Below are positions 9,524-19,856 of a stretch of DNA of 64,000 nt, piece by piece. The stretch's first letter is position 1, and the number at the start of each line of letters is the position of its first letter. The notes beneath the pieces are model-generated. The model saw only the letters and a list, made by a program, of their open reading frames with translations, made no database searches and was not told the origin of the DNA. Source of the DNA: Grimontia celer (lineage in GTDB: Bacteria > Pseudomonadota > Gammaproteobacteria > Enterobacterales > Vibrionaceae); assembly GCF_900055185.1 (NCBI RefSeq), contig NZ_FIZX01000001.1, positions 1 to 64,000 on the forward strand. The letters run 5' to 3'. A program made the position numbers and the translations under genes.

Positions 9524-10855
9524 ATGTACCTTCCCCAAGAAATCATTCGGAAGAAGCGTGACAACATTGCGCTGACTTCTGAAGAAATTAATTTCTTTAT
9601 CCAGGGCATTGCAAAAGAGACTGTTTCTGAAGGACAGATCGCAGCATTTGCCATGGCAGTGTACTTCAATGACATGACCATGGACGAGCGTGTCGCACTG
9701 ACTTGCGCCATGCGTGACTCGGGCATGGTGATTGACTGGTCACACATGAATTTTGATGGCCCTATCGTCGATAAACACAGTACCGGCGGTGTGGGCGATG
9801 TGACCTCCCTGATGCTTGGCCCGATGGTGGCGGCATGTGGTGGTTACGTACCTATGATTTCAGGCCGTGGTCTGGGTCATACCGGTGGTACGCTGGACAA
9901 ACTGGAAGCGATTCCGGGTTATAACATCACGCCGAACAACGATGTTTTCGGTAAGGTGACCAAAGAAGCAGGTGTGGCGATTATCGGCCAAACCGGTGAT
10001 TTGGCACCGGCGGATAAGCGTGTATACGCAACCCGCGATGTGACAGCGACCGTCGACAATATTTCTCTGATCACTGCGTCTATCCTGTCGAAGAAACTGG
10101 CGGCAGGCCTAGAGTCTCTGGTGATGGATGTAAAAGTAGGCTCTGGCGCCTTTATGCCGACCTATGAGAAATCAGAAGAACTGGCGAAATCGATTGTGGC
10201 AGTTGCCAATGGTGCGGGTACCCGCACCAGCTCACTGCTCACCGACATGAATCAGGTATTGGCTTCAAGTGCAGGTAACGCACTGGAAGTGAAAGAAGCG
10301 GTTCAGTTTTTGACGGGCGAATACCGTAACCCTCGCCTGTATGCCGTTACTATGGCACTTTGTGCAGAAATGCTGACCATCAGTGGTCTGGCGAAAGACA
10401 AAGACGATGCCATGAACAAACTGCAAACCGTGCTGGATAACGGCAAGGCTGCAGAATGCTTCGGCAAAATGGTGGCGGGTTTGGGTGGTCCGCTCGATTT
10501 CGTTGAGAACTATAGTAAGTATCTGGCAGCGGCAAACGTAGTGAAACCTGTGTTTGCAAGCCGCGCTGGTTTTGTATCAGCGATGGACACCCGTGCGATT
10601 GGCATGGCAGTCGTCGGCCTCGGCGGTGGACGCTGTGTTGCCAGTGATACGATTGATTATTCAGTGGGCTTTAGCGATGTTATCCGTCTGGGTATGCAAG
10701 CTGACAGCGCCACGCCACTGGCGGTAGTAAATGCCAAGGATGAAGCTGCATGGCAACAAGCAGCTGCAGCACTTCAGGCGGCTATGCGCGTCGAAGACGA
10801 AGCGCCAGAAGCGACCCCTGAAGTTTACCGCCAGATTGGCCCACAAGACGTCTAA
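9524..10855 (+). CDS. deoA: Thymidine phosphorylase
   Basis: Phosphorolyses thymidine and deoxyuridine to base and 2-deoxyribose-1-phosphate. 443 residues from ATG 9524. The family signature is seen as [10 protein letters not shown] followed by [11 protein letters not shown], and the C-terminal PYNP domain is present. deoB follows after 10 bp with an AAGGAGG SD that begins in the deoA stop codon, indicating coupled translation. Confidence 0.97.
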   Translation: MYLPQEIIRKKRDNIALTSEEINFFIQGIAKETVSEGQIAAFAMAVYFNDMTMDERVALTCAMRDSGMVIDWSHMNFDGPIVDKHSTGGVGDVTSLMLGPMVAACGGYVPMISGRGLGHTGGTLDKLEAIPGYNITPNNDVFGKVTKEAGVAIIGQTGDLAPADKRVYATRDVTATVDNISLITASILSKKLAAGLESLVMDVKVGSGAFMPTYEKSEELAKSIVAVANGAGTRTSSLLTDMNQVLASSAGNALEVKEAVQFLTGEYRNPRLYAVTMALCAEMLTISGLAKDKDDAMNKLQTVLDNGKAAECFGKMVAGLGGPLDFVENYSKYLAAANVVKPVFASRAGFVSAMDTRAIGMAVVGLGGGRCVASDTIDYSVGFSDVIRLGMQADSATPLAVVNAKDEAAWQQAAAALQAAMRVEDEAPEATPEVYRQIGPQDV

Positions 10856-10865
10856 GGAGGCGATC

Positions 10866-12086
10866 ATGAAACGCGCGATTATTTTGGTACTGGATTCCTT
10901 CGGGATCGGTGCAACCGAAGATGCTCACAAGTTTGGTGATGTGGGCGCGAATACACTGGGCTCTATCGCGAAAGCGTGTGCGGCAGGTAACGCGAACAAT
11001 GATGACCGCCAAGGTCCACTGACGCTGCCAAATCTTAATGCATTGGGTTTGGGTAAAGCGTGTGAAGAGTCATCAGGCTATTTCCCTGAAGGTCTGGATG
11101 AAAACGTGGAAATCATCGGTGCTTATGGCCATGCGGCTGAGCTGTCTTCCGGTAAAGACACTCCTTCGGGCCACTGGGAAATTGCCGGTGTACCTGTACT
11201 GTTTGACTGGGGCTACTTCACTGATAAAGAAAACAGCTTCCCGAAAGAGCTGACTGACCGCATCCTTGAACGCGCAGGCTTGCCGGATTATCTGGGCAAC
11301 TGTCATGCATCAGGCACGCAGATCCTTGACGATTTGGGTGAAGAGCACATGAAGACTGGCCTGCCAATCTTCTATACCTCTGCGGACTCGGTATTCCAAA
11401 TCGCGTGTCATGAAGAAACCTTCGGTCTTGATCGTCTGTTGGAGCTTTGTCAGATCGCCCGCGAAGAGTTGGAAGACTACAACATTGGCCGGGTTATCGC
11501 GCGTCCGTTCATCGGCCCGGGTAAAGGCCAGTTTGAGCGTACCGGTAACCGCCGTGACTTGTCTGTTGAGCCGCCTTCAGCGACCGTGCTGCAAAAGCTG
11601 GTTGATGAGAAAGGTGGTGATGTTATGTCTATCGGTAAGATTGCAGATATCTACGCGCACGTTGGCATCACCAAGAAAGTGAAAGCGACCGGTTTGGAAG
11701 CCCTGTTCAACGCAACCAAAGACGCGATGAACCAAGAAGGTGACAACAGCATCATCTTCACCAACTTCGTGGATTTTGACTCTCACTATGGGCATCGTCG
11801 TAACGTGGCGGGCTATGCTGCTGCACTGGAGTATTTCGACAAGCGTTTGCCTGAGATCATCGAGATGCTCAAAGAAGACGATATCCTGATCCTGACCGCA
11901 GACCACGGCTGTGACCCAACTTGGGAAGGCACGGATCATACCCGCGAGCACATTCCTGTTCTGGTTTACGGTAAACATGTACCAGCAGGTTCGCTCGGTC
12001 GTCGTGAGACCTTCGCAGACATCGGCCAGACTCTGGCGAAGTACTTCGGTACTTCAGACATGGAATACGGAAAGTCTTTCCTGTAA
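10866..12086 (+). CDS. deoB: Phosphopentomutase
   Basis: Interconverts (deoxy)ribose-1-phosphate and -5-phosphate, linking DeoA/DeoD to DeoC. 406 residues, alkaline-phosphatase-fold metalloenzyme. N-terminal [10 protein letters not shown] and DVGANTLGS, central [11 protein letters not shown] (nucleophile Thr region) and C-terminal [19 protein letters not shown] metal ligands are all present. The SD AAGGAGG lies 5 bp before ATG 10866. Confidence 0.97.
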   Translation: MKRAIILVLDSFGIGATEDAHKFGDVGANTLGSIAKACAAGNANNDDRQGPLTLPNLNALGLGKACEESSGYFPEGLDENVEIIGAYGHAAELSSGKDTPSGHWEIAGVPVLFDWGYFTDKENSFPKELTDRILERAGLPDYLGNCHASGTQILDDLGEEHMKTGLPIFYTSADSVFQIACHEETFGLDRLLELCQIAREELEDYNIGRVIARPFIGPGKGQFERTGNRRDLSVEPPSATVLQKLVDEKGGDVMSIGKIADIYAHVGITKKVKATGLEALFNATKDAMNQEGDNSIIFTNFVDFDSHYGHRRNVAGYAAALEYFDKRLPEIIEMLKEDDILILTADHGCDPTWEGTDHTREHIPVLVYGKHVPAGSLGRRETFADIGQTLAKYFGTSDMEYGKSFL

Positions 12087-12102
12087 TTCCACACTAAATT
12101 CC

Positions 12103-12137
12103 GGTCGCAGCGCAGGCTATCAGCGAGTGCTGCGACC
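12103..12137 (+). promoter_or_regulatory. Perfect 9-bp inverted repeat between deoB and deoD
   Basis: GGTCGCAGC (12103-12111) and GCTGCGACC (12129-12137) form a perfect stem with a 17-nt loop in the 98-bp deoB-deoD gap. No T-tract follows, so it is more likely an mRNA-processing or stability element, or a protein site, than a terminator. Confidence 0.55.
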
Positions 12138-12184
12138 CGATTAGCATCGGTTGACGCCGAAATTTGATCAAAAGGAAATAGAAA

Positions 12185-12910
12185 ATGGCAACTCCACATA
12201 TCAATGCCGAAATGGGTGATTTTGCAGATGTAGTTCTGATGCCGGGCGACCCGCTGCGTGCTAAATACATTGCAGAAACCTTCCTGGAAGACGTTAAGCA
12301 AGTTTGTGATGTTCGCAACATGTTCGGTTTCACCGGTACTTACAAAGGCCGCAAGATCTCTGTTATGGGCCACGGTATGGGTATCCCATCATGCTCAATC
12401 TACGCGACTGAGCTGATCAAAGACTTCGGCGTGAAGAAAATCATTCGCGTAGGTAGCTGTGGTGCAGTTCGTGAAGACGTAAAACTGCGTGAAGTTATCA
12501 TCGGTGTTGGCGCGTCTACTGATGCGAAAATCAACCGTACCCGTTTCAACGGCCACGATTTCGCAGCGATTGCAGACTTCGAGATGACCCGTAACGCGGT
12601 TGATGCAGCGAAAGCAAAAGGCATCAACGTACGTGTAGGTAACATCTTCTCTGCTGACTTGTTCTACTCTCCAGAACCAGATTTCTTCGACACCATGGCG
12701 AAGTACGGCATCCTGGGTGTGGAAATGGAAGCAGCGGGTATCTACGGTGTAGCAGCAGAATTCGGCGCGAAAGCACTGACTATCTGTACTGTGTCTGACC
12801 ACATCAAGACCGGCGAGCAAACCACTTCTGACGAGCGTCAAACCACGTTCAACGAAATGATTGAAATCGCACTGGAATCTGTATTGCTGGGCGACGCGGA
12901 AGAAGCGTAA
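12185..12910 (+). CDS. deoD: Purine-nucleoside phosphorylase, DeoD type
   Basis: Phosphorolyses purine (deoxy)nucleosides; hexameric NP-I family enzyme. 241 residues beginning [13 protein letters not shown]. Motifs seen are [45 protein letters not shown] and the SDH (Asp204-type) motif near TVSDH. The SD AAAAGGAA lies before ATG 12185. Last gene of the deo cluster, followed by a bidirectional terminator. Confidence 0.97.
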   Translation: MATPHINAEMGDFADVVLMPGDPLRAKYIAETFLEDVKQVCDVRNMFGFTGTYKGRKISVMGHGMGIPSCSIYATELIKDFGVKKIIRVGSCGAVREDVKLREVIIGVGASTDAKINRTRFNGHDFAAIADFEMTRNAVDAAKAKGINVRVGNIFSADLFYSPEPDFFDTMAKYGILGVEMEAAGIYGVAAEFGAKALTICTVSDHIKTGEQTTSDERQTTFNEMIEIALESVLLGDAEEA

Positions 12911-12932
12911 GTTCTGCTGACAGATGACGATG

Positions 12933-12960
12933 AAAAAGGATGGCTTAGGCCATCCTTTTT
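12933..12960. terminator. Bidirectional terminator, deoD / ytjB
   Basis: AAAAAGGATGGC / GCCATCCTTTTT with a TTAG loop between convergent genes; T-runs on both strands. Confidence 0.93.
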
Positions 12961-13008
12961 GTGTTCTGGGGAAAATTGCCGCTAGGACCTAAGCTGCTCT
13001 TCGCTCTG

Positions 13009-13617
13009 CTAGTCGTTGCTTTTCAAAAGGAACGTTGAACGCCACAAATCCTTACGGTTGGCAAAGGTGAAAATCAGTAGGGCACCAGTAGCAATGGCTA
13101 CCAAAATCATGGCGCGTACCAGATTGATACTTTGTTCCAGACGGTTTGAAGCGGCTTTAATCACTTGCCCATGTTCGAGCGTAATACGCACAAAGCCTGA
13201 TATATGGCCATCTTCGGCGATTGGCTCTACAAGTTGTTGCCTGCCAATACTGGCGACAGAAAGTGGCGTATTGAGGCCAGTCAGCTGTTCTAACGGCATT
13301 GCTCCTAGTGAGCTTGCTACCAAATTCCCTTTTACATCATAAACAGCTGCATCAAGGATCAGCGGTTCATTCTGTAGGTTAGTGACTAACTGCTGAACGG
13401 CTTCCATATCATCATTCGCGAGCGCTTTATTCACTGAAGCCGCAGCCTGCCGGAGAATAACGCGGGACAGAGACTCTGTTTGGTCGTAGAGCATTTTGTA
13501 ATTGCGATTGTTCAGTTGGTTACTGTACATAAACAGCATCATTACTGTTGAAAAACAAGCAACTACAACAATAAACTGCCAAAGCCTTTTTAGGCGTTTT
13601 TTATTGATTTGAAGCAT
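13009..13617 (-). CDS. ytjB: YtjB/Smp (AhpA-like) membrane protein
   Basis: 202 residues with an N-terminal transmembrane segment (about 12-30), a periplasmic domain (about 31-165) and a second membrane segment (about 167-186). This is the YtjB/Smp layout, and the gene is divergent from serB exactly as ytjB is in enterobacteria and vibrios. The function is poorly known; relatives are described as membrane proteins with a sensor-like periplasmic fold. Confidence 0.85.
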   Translation of the reverse strand: MLQINKKRLKRLWQFIVVVACFSTVMMLFMYSNQLNNRNYKMLYDQTESLSRVILRQAAASVNKALANDDMEAVQQLVTNLQNEPLILDAAVYDVKGNLVASSLGAMPLEQLTGLNTPLSVASIGRQQLVEPIAEDGHISGFVRITLEHGQVIKAASNRLEQSINLVRAMILVAIATGALLIFTFANRKDLWRSTFLLKSND

Positions 13618-13800
13618 AAGCTGTCCAAGCTAAGGCGGTGTCCAACGTGTTACCGCAACAAATGGAGTGGTGAGAGCACTCACTGATTCAGTTTGCTGTT
13701 CTGACTGGAAAAAAGCAAGTTAGTGACAAGTACGCCCCCTGCTGTGATCTGCCGCACTCTTTGATATAGTAGGGACAACTGACTAAAAGGAATTTATGCA

Positions 13801-14766
13801 ATGGATGCATTTTCAGCCTATCCGATCAAGAAACACGTTAAGCTGCTCAACCGTTTTCCTTCTATCCGAGAGTTTCGTCCTTCCGACAGCCGTCAGGCAG
13901 GATGGATTCTGTATGGCTTACATATAAGCCCAGGCTCTCTGGATGACCTTTCTTTTCTGCTTGGTGAGCCAGTATTTCCCCTGACAGGCTGGACTGTTGG
14001 ACCATATGAAGTGCTGCTGATGCGCGGCGAGCTGACTCCAGAAGTGGTGCAGCTTTGCGATGCATTGGCATTGGATTGTGCTTCGCTTGAGAACATTCCT
14101 AATCTTTACGAACCGGGACTGGCGCTGTTCGACATGGACTCAACAGCGATTCAAATCGAGTGTATTGATGAAATCGCCAAATTGGCAGGTGTCGGCGAGC
14201 AAGTGGCAGAAGTGACGGAGCGTGCCATGCGCGGCGAACTCGATTTTGAAGAGAGTTTGCGCCAACGTGTCGCCACGCTGAAAGGCACGGACGTTTCTGT
14301 GCTTGAGCAAGTACGTGACAACATTCCTTACATGGCGGGTATGAAGCCACTGACGGCTTCTTTACAAGCACGTGGCTGGAAAGTCGCGATTGCATCCGGT
14401 GGTTTTACCTGGTTTTCGGACAAGCTTAAAGAAGACCTGTCGCTGGCCTATGCTGAGTCAAACCAACTGGTGATTGAGAACGGAAAACTGACGGGTGAAG
14501 TGGCAGGCTCAGTGGTGGATGCGCAGCGTAAAGCTGACATTCTCCGAGATCTGGCTGATCGCTATGAGCTTATGCCAGGCAATACAGTGGCAGTCGGAGA
14601 TGGTGCCAATGATTTGGTCATGATGTCTGCCGCAGGTCTTGGTATTGCTTACCATGCTAAGCCAAAAGTGCAGCAGGCCGCTCAGGTGGCGATTCGTCAT
14701 GCCGATTTGGGAGGCGTACTCTGTGTGTTGTCAGCCTCTTTGCTGCCTCAGCGCCTGAGCTGGTAA
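13801..14766 (+). CDS. serB: Phosphoserine phosphatase
   Basis: Last step of serine biosynthesis, hydrolysing phosphoserine. 321 residues, matching E. coli SerB with its N-terminal extension before the HAD domain. HAD motif I is DMDSTAIQIECIDE (DxDST), motif II SGGF, motif III Lys and motif IV GDGANDL. Start chosen at ATG 13801 with AAAAGG about 10 bp upstream; an ATG at 13796 is out of frame. Divergent from ytjB. Confidence 0.96.
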   Translation: MDAFSAYPIKKHVKLLNRFPSIREFRPSDSRQAGWILYGLHISPGSLDDLSFLLGEPVFPLTGWTVGPYEVLLMRGELTPEVVQLCDALALDCASLENIPNLYEPGLALFDMDSTAIQIECIDEIAKLAGVGEQVAEVTERAMRGELDFEESLRQRVATLKGTDVSVLEQVRDNIPYMAGMKPLTASLQARGWKVAIASGGFTWFSDKLKEDLSLAYAESNQLVIENGKLTGEVAGSVVDAQRKADILRDLADRYELMPGNTVAVGDGANDLVMMSAAGLGIAYHAKPKVQQAAQVAIRHADLGGVLCVLSASLLPQRLSW

Positions 14767-14790
14767 ATTAAGCAAACCAAACCAAACAAG

Positions 14791-14816
14791 AAAAGGATGT
14801 CGAATGACATCCTTTT
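14791..14816. terminator. Bidirectional terminator, serB / PilZ gene
   Basis: AAAAGGATGTC / GACATCCTTTT with a GAAT loop, between convergent genes. Confidence 0.9.
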
Positions 14817-14839
14817 GCTTTTTGGTTGTTTCTTCAGGC

Positions 14840-17176
14840 TCAGCCGCCGATTTCCAGACGCCTTAGTACCTCATCTGTAATATCACTCATCTCACCGTAA
14901 GCACAAAGGTCGGTGAATTCCGTTTCCAACTGTCTGGCGCGTTGGGTCGATAGAGATAACAGAGATTCGAGCGTTTCTGGAGGCAGCCATTGAATGCCAT
15001 CATCAAGCGGTTGCAGCCAGTTTCTGACAGCAAAGAACTTACCGCGTTTTCTAGCCTGCGAGATAAACATCTTGCGTTCTTCCGGTGAGTTGAAGCTTTC
15101 CAGTGGGCGAGATGTAATGTCGATAATGGCTCCGTCAGTGACTGTCGCTGAAATATAAAACTCATGGCGAACTTGGGCTTCGCGGTTGCGAATACGTGTG
15201 ACAGGACTGGCGTATTTTGACAGATGTTCACCAATCACAGAGCGCAGCGACATCATGCCGGAACCCGCATTTTTCTGAAGCAGACGGCTAAGCTCATTAC
15301 CCGGGAAATTTGCGCCAATCGCGGTTACCTGAAGCGTTTCACCACGGCGAACAATGAAGTAGGGGGTTGCGGACAGACGGGTTAACAACATCTGATGCAT
15401 GGCGTGTAAAAGCGGCGCATCAGGAAGCTTTTCGCTGTCGAGCAAAAGCTTGTGTTGATTGTGTTCTATCAGGCGTTGCAGGTAGTGGCTGCGATGCTTG
15501 CTATATCTGTCTTTTAACAGAGCCAGCTTAATGTTAGTCCTGTCTTCACTGATTTGAACCACCTTATAAGGCACGTTGCCGAGTGGCGCTTTGGGGTCGA
15601 CGCGCTTGAGATCAGTGAAAGTTACCGAGACTTCCTGCTGCTTACTGCCGCTAAACGGTTTATCCAGCACCACATTCAGCCCCTGCGTAGAGAAATCGAT
15701 AGTCTGTCCCTGTAGCTCGCCGCTTAGGTGATGCACCAGTGTTGTTTTCGTTCGGTGTTGATAACGCGGCTCTTTGCGCTGCGGTGCCAATACAGATGGC
15801 ACAGCTTCCACAGGAAAAATAGGGTCTCGTGGATGGGCAAACTGGTTGAGATTTTTGACCGGATGTTTTGGCTTAATTGGAATACGGAAATCTCCACTTA
15901 CGTGCGAAAGTGTGAGGTCCTGAATCGTCGCAATATGGGTCAGCTCGTCAATCTGCTGGATGTAAGCTGGGGAGACTTCTTGCAACCGTCGCGCATCTTC
16001 CTCGCTGATCTTCGCCATAGTGACACGAAGTACGCGCCAGGAAGGACGCGAGCTGCCCACATGCCAAAACAAGTGGCGAAGCTCTGCATCAAGCTCAGTT
16101 GGGCACGCGGAGAAGAAGTAGGTTTTCTCGCCATGCTGATGACTGAAGCAATAAACCAGAGTTTCGCTATTGGTTAAGCCTTCCAGTGCCAGATATTGCA
16201 AACGCTTGGCTGAAAACAGCTTGTCGATCACCGGCTGGTTTCGCTCATCATGCCAGTAATCCCAGAGTTCGCGGTTTTGCGCTGTGAGCAGGCTGTATCT
16301 GAGTTTGTTGCCACAAAAAAACAGGGGCAACGAGGGTGTTTGCTCAAGAAAGACCTGCTCATAAGCGCGGGAGCGGGTAGAGAGGAATTTGTCTTCGTTT
16401 TCGGTTTTCGCAGCCAAGCTATCCGTTTGGGATTTTATCTCGATAGCTTCCTTGATGGCGTCGGTACTGCTCATCAAACGAAGGCGCAAACGCTGGAAAT
16501 TGTCGCCATTGAGGTTAAGCTCAACGCCCACCACACGATAGTTCAGACCAGTGAAAAGCTCGGCAAGCTGGCATTCGTCGCCAAGCTGCGGAAAGTAAAT
16601 CACCAGCGTCGAACCTGTTTCATAGCGAAACGAAGAGGGCAGTTTGACCTGCATACCGGAATTGGAAATGTCGATGGTCGACCCATTAACTTCTGTGCCA
16701 TCAGGCAGGAAAGCTTGGATGCGGGTTGAAAGCTGGATACGGTTTTCGCTTCTCGACAGATAATGACCAAAACGAATGGGCACAGCGTCGACAGTATCCA
16801 ATGATTCCATCGAACGCACATCGCCCTGGCGCTGCAAAACACGGTAACTGTTCGGTGTGTTGTGGAGCTCTTCCCAAAGCCCAACGGTCATCCTTCCCTG
16901 ATAGATCTCGACTCGGCGGTGGTACAGATTAATGGCGACATCGTCCATCCAGTGATTTACATCATGCAGGAAATAGCGGCGGCATTCGCCCACCACTTTT
17001 CCGCGAAGGTCGACCGGTTTGCTGCAGGGAGACATGAGGCGTCGCACCTCCATCTTGGCGATAAGCCGTTCGGAAGCGTTGTCATTCGGAGTGAGTTCTG
17101 CAAGAACTGCGTCGAAAGCGTCCTGCTCGTAGAGGGGGAGTAGCTGATCGAACAGCGCCTTGTCGTAGTCCTTCAT
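14840..17176 (-). CDS. Large tandem PilZ-domain c-di-GMP-binding protein
   Basis: 778 residues from ATG 17176. An in-frame TTG at 17218 would add 14 residues but has no better SD. Two PilZ domains carry both halves of the c-di-GMP motif: RSENR...DISNSG (about residues 140-180) and RKEPRYQHR...DFSTQG (about 460-500). Long regions before, between and after have no motif I recognise. Its place between serB and radA is that of the V. cholerae PilZ gene I recall as plzC (VC2344). Cytoplasmic, no membrane segment. It should respond to c-di-GMP made by enzymes such as the GGDEF protein at 27810-29471. The exact output is unknown. Confidence 0.88.
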   Translation of the reverse strand: MKDYDKALFDQLLPLYEQDAFDAVLAELTPNDNASERLIAKMEVRRLMSPCSKPVDLRGKVVGECRRYFLHDVNHWMDDVAINLYHRRVEIYQGRMTVGLWEELHNTPNSYRVLQRQGDVRSMESLDTVDAVPIRFGHYLSRSENRIQLSTRIQAFLPDGTEVNGSTIDISNSGMQVKLPSSFRYETGSTLVIYFPQLGDECQLAELFTGLNYRVVGVELNLNGDNFQRLRLRLMSSTDAIKEAIEIKSQTDSLAAKTENEDKFLSTRSRAYEQVFLEQTPSLPLFFCGNKLRYSLLTAQNRELWDYWHDERNQPVIDKLFSAKRLQYLALEGLTNSETLVYCFSHQHGEKTYFFSACPTELDAELRHLFWHVGSSRPSWRVLRVTMAKISEEDARRLQEVSPAYIQQIDELTHIATIQDLTLSHVSGDFRIPIKPKHPVKNLNQFAHPRDPIFPVEAVPSVLAPQRKEPRYQHRTKTTLVHHLSGELQGQTIDFSTQGLNVVLDKPFSGSKQQEVSVTFTDLKRVDPKAPLGNVPYKVVQISEDRTNIKLALLKDRYSKHRSHYLQRLIEHNQHKLLLDSEKLPDAPLLHAMHQMLLTRLSATPYFIVRRGETLQVTAIGANFPGNELSRLLQKNAGSGMMSLRSVIGEHLSKYASPVTRIRNREAQVRHEFYISATVTDGAIIDITSRPLESFNSPEERKMFISQARKRGKFFAVRNWLQPLDDGIQWLPPETLESLLSLSTQRARQLETEFTDLCAYGEMSDITDEVLRRLEIGG

Positions 17177-17326
17177 CTCGATAAAGTCTGATAGAATCCT
17201 GAAATTATTAATACACAAGGTATATCGGCAAATCGTGCCGTTATTTTACCTTTTTTCCCTTCTTGGGCGTGAACTTATGCGCAGACTTGCATGCAATACA
17301 TGTAAGAATTGGTAACAGGAGCAATC

Positions 17327-18706
17327 ATGGCAAAAACAAAACGTGCTTACGTGTGTAATGACTGCGGAGCGGACTATCCGCGTTGGCAGGGACAATGCAC
17401 CGCTTGTGGGGCTTGGAACACGATCACTGAAGTACGTTTGGCCGCATCACCGACTGTGGCGCGCACAGAAAAGTATGCCGGTTATGCGGGCGCAACCGAA
17501 GCCAAAGTTCAGACCCTCTCTGCTATCGATCTTCAGGAAGTGCCACGTTTTACCAGTGGCTTTAAAGAACTCGACCGAGTGTTGGGTGGCGGTATCGTAC
17601 CTGGGGCAGCGATTTTGATTGGTGGTAACCCAGGCGCCGGTAAAAGTACGCTTTTGCTGCAAACTATGTGTTGGCTGGCAAGCCAGATGCCAACGCTATA
17701 TGTCACTGGTGAGGAATCGCTCCAGCAGGTGGCTATGCGCGCTGAGCGCTTGGGCCTGCCGAAAGACAATCTCAAGATGCTGTCTGAAACTAACGTAGAA
17801 ACCATTTGCTCTATTGCCCGCACTGAGCAGCCGAAGATCATGGTTATCGACTCGATTCAGGTCATGCATTGCGCCGATATCGCTTCTGCGCCGGGCAGTG
17901 TGGCGCAGGTGCGTGAATCCGCCGCAGCCCTGACCCGTTATGCTAAACAGCACAATGTAGCTATCTTCATGGTCGGTCACGTGACTAAAGACGGCACGCT
18001 CGCTGGCCCGAAAGTACTGGAGCACTGTATTGACTGTTCTGTCTTGCTTGATGGCTCGAGTGACAGCCGTTTCCGTACCCTTCGCAGTCATAAAAACCGG
18101 TTTGGTGCGGTGAATGAATTGGGCGTTTTCGCTATGACAGGGCAAGGGCTTCGCGAGGTCAGTAACCCATCTGCAATTTTCCTTTCGCGCGGTGAAGAAG
18201 CCACCTCTGGCAGCTCAGTGATGGTGCTGTGGGAAGGTACGCGTCCACTGCTTGTAGAGCTTCAGGCGCTGGTGGATTATAGCCAGCTGGCTAATCCGCG
18301 TCGTGTGGCTGTGGGTCTTGAGCAAAATCGATTGGCATTGTTGCTGGCTGTTTTGCACAAACACGGTGGCCTGCAAATGTCGGATCAGGATGTATTCGTC
18401 AACGTAGTCGGAGGCGTGAAAGTCACTGAAACCAGTGCTGACCTAGCCTTGCTGCTGGCACTGATATCCAGTTTCCGTGACCGTCCATTACCACGTGATT
18501 TGGTGGTCTTTGGTGAAGTGGGCCTTGCCGGGGAAATTCGCCCTGTTCCCAGTGGTCAGGAGCGTTTGTCAGAAGCATTTAAGCACGGCTTTAAGCGTGC
18601 TGTTGTGCCTATGGCCAATGCACCTAAAAAGGATATTCCGGGTATGAAGGTGTATGGGGTGAACAAGCTATCTGAAGTGCTGACTGTGTTGGATGAGATG
18701 GATTAA
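17327..18706 (+). CDS. radA: DNA repair protein RadA
   Basis: RecA-like branch-migration ATPase in recombinational repair. 459 residues from ATG 17327. N-terminal zinc finger CNDCGADYPRWQGQCTACG, Walker A GGNPGAGKST, RadA signature KNRFGAVNELGVF, and a C-terminal Lon-protease-like domain. An upstream in-frame GTG start (17309) is less likely because homologues begin MAK. Divergent from the PilZ gene. Confidence 0.97.
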   Translation: MAKTKRAYVCNDCGADYPRWQGQCTACGAWNTITEVRLAASPTVARTEKYAGYAGATEAKVQTLSAIDLQEVPRFTSGFKELDRVLGGGIVPGAAILIGGNPGAGKSTLLLQTMCWLASQMPTLYVTGEESLQQVAMRAERLGLPKDNLKMLSETNVETICSIARTEQPKIMVIDSIQVMHCADIASAPGSVAQVRESAAALTRYAKQHNVAIFMVGHVTKDGTLAGPKVLEHCIDCSVLLDGSSDSRFRTLRSHKNRFGAVNELGVFAMTGQGLREVSNPSAIFLSRGEEATSGSSVMVLWEGTRPLLVELQALVDYSQLANPRRVAVGLEQNRLALLLAVLHKHGGLQMSDQDVFVNVVGGVKVTETSADLALLLALISSFRDRPLPRDLVVFGEVGLAGEIRPVPSGQERLSEAFKHGFKRAVVPMANAPKKDIPGMKVYGVNKLSEVLTVLDEMD

Positions 18707-18732
18707 CCGCTCTACTTTTGACGCTCCAACTG

Positions 18733-18765
18733 AAAAAGGCGCCGATTTGAATTGGCGCCTTTTTT
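18733..18765. terminator. Bidirectional terminator, radA / M23 peptidase gene
   Basis: AAAAAGGCGCC / GGCGCCTTTTT stem between convergent genes with T-runs on both sides. Confidence 0.92.
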
Positions 18766-18777
18766 GTATCTTCTTAT

Positions 18778-19812
18778 CTACTCGGTAGCAGCGAGAGTGA
18801 CGACAGAATCATCCAAGCTTTTCGCAGTGACGGTGCCAGATTGTGCCACCGCATCTGAAGCTAACTGAACTTGTGTAGAAACCATGCTTTCGACAATCTT
18901 CACCAAGCTTGCCCAATTCACTTTATCCTCTTGCTCGAAAAGGGATTCGAAGTTGTCCGGTGTCCAGGCGATAAAGCGTTTTGGGTTCAGGGCTCGGCCG
19001 AGGAATCGTACTTCATAGTGAAGATGCGGACCTGTCGATAATCCTGTGTTGCCAGACCAGCCAATCAAGTCCCCTTTTTTTACAAATTGACGGGTTTCAA
19101 CGTTGAATTTATCCAGGTGCGCATACAAGGTCATAAAGCCAAAGGCATGGTCAATCTTCAGCATGTTGCCATAGCCTTTTTTACGGCTTGGGCGTTTGTA
19201 TTCCACGACACCATCAGCAGGCGCGTAAACCGGTGTGCCGATATCAGCAGTTAAATCCAAGCCAAGGTGAAACTTCTTATTTCCGGTTACTGGATGGGTA
19301 CGTGAGCCATAGCCAGATGAGCGACGATAACTTTCAATAGGTTTACCGCTCGGGATCAATTGCAGCATAGTAGCGCGGACAGCAGAGTTAATGGCAGCAA
19401 CGTCCAAACGTTCTGCCAAAGGCAAAGATTCATCGCCCTCTTTTTCCAGACCTAACACTTCCTCTACTGTTGAAACACGCTGTGTCAGATAGCTAAGTTG
19501 ACTGTCTTTCTCTTCGATGATCTGTGCGTATTCTTCTTCTTTGTTATTTATCAACTGCTCGAGTTGTTGGCGCTTTTGTTTCAGGTCTTCAAGCTGACCG
19601 ACAAGTTCAGAGCTTTGCTCTGTCATGTTTTTGAGCGTCACTTCTGCCGTCGTAGAGCGATGGTTTAGATAATAAATCGTCGCGATGCTGGCAAAGATGC
19701 CAATAATCAAGGTTGCTAGCAGTGAGAGCAGCACTTTCTTGAGCGAAGGGGAGAGCACAAAGTGTCGGGAGCCATTCGCATGGGAGACGGCGATTCGGAT
19801 GTTGTGAGGCAT
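18778..19812 (-). CDS. M23 family murein endopeptidase, membrane-anchored with coiled coil
   Basis: 344 residues. One N-terminal membrane segment (about 27-49) is followed by a coiled coil (about 60-120, rich in Q/E/K/L), then an M23 (lysostaphin-type) domain. Zn ligands are visible as HLGLDLTA (HxxxD) and HLHYEV (HxH), with SGYGSRTHPVTG and GYGNMLKIDH family signatures. It should cleave peptidoglycan cross-links in the periplasm. It resembles MepM-type proteins but is shorter and lacks an obvious LysM domain. The PilZ gene 19857-20228 lies just upstream on the same strand. Confidence 0.9.
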   Translation of the reverse strand: MPHNIRIAVSHANGSRHFVLSPSLKKVLLSLLATLIIGIFASIATIYYLNHRSTTAEVTLKNMTEQSSELVGQLEDLKQKRQQLEQLINNKEEEYAQIIEEKDSQLSYLTQRVSTVEEVLGLEKEGDESLPLAERLDVAAINSAVRATMLQLIPSGKPIESYRRSSGYGSRTHPVTGNKKFHLGLDLTADIGTPVYAPADGVVEYKRPSRKKGYGNMLKIDHAFGFMTLYAHLDKFNVETRQFVKKGDLIGWSGNTGLSTGPHLHYEVRFLGRALNPKRFIAWTPDNFESLFEQEDKVNWASLVKIVESMVSTQVQLASDAVAQSGTVTAKSLDDSVVTLAATE

Positions 19813-19856
19813 GTTACTACTACTTCATGTATATGCGCTTAATGTGACCACCGCGA

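Noticed and set aside
17176-17218. TTG start for the large PilZ gene
   Set aside because: No better SD than the ATG at 17176, and the added residues look like non-coding sequence.
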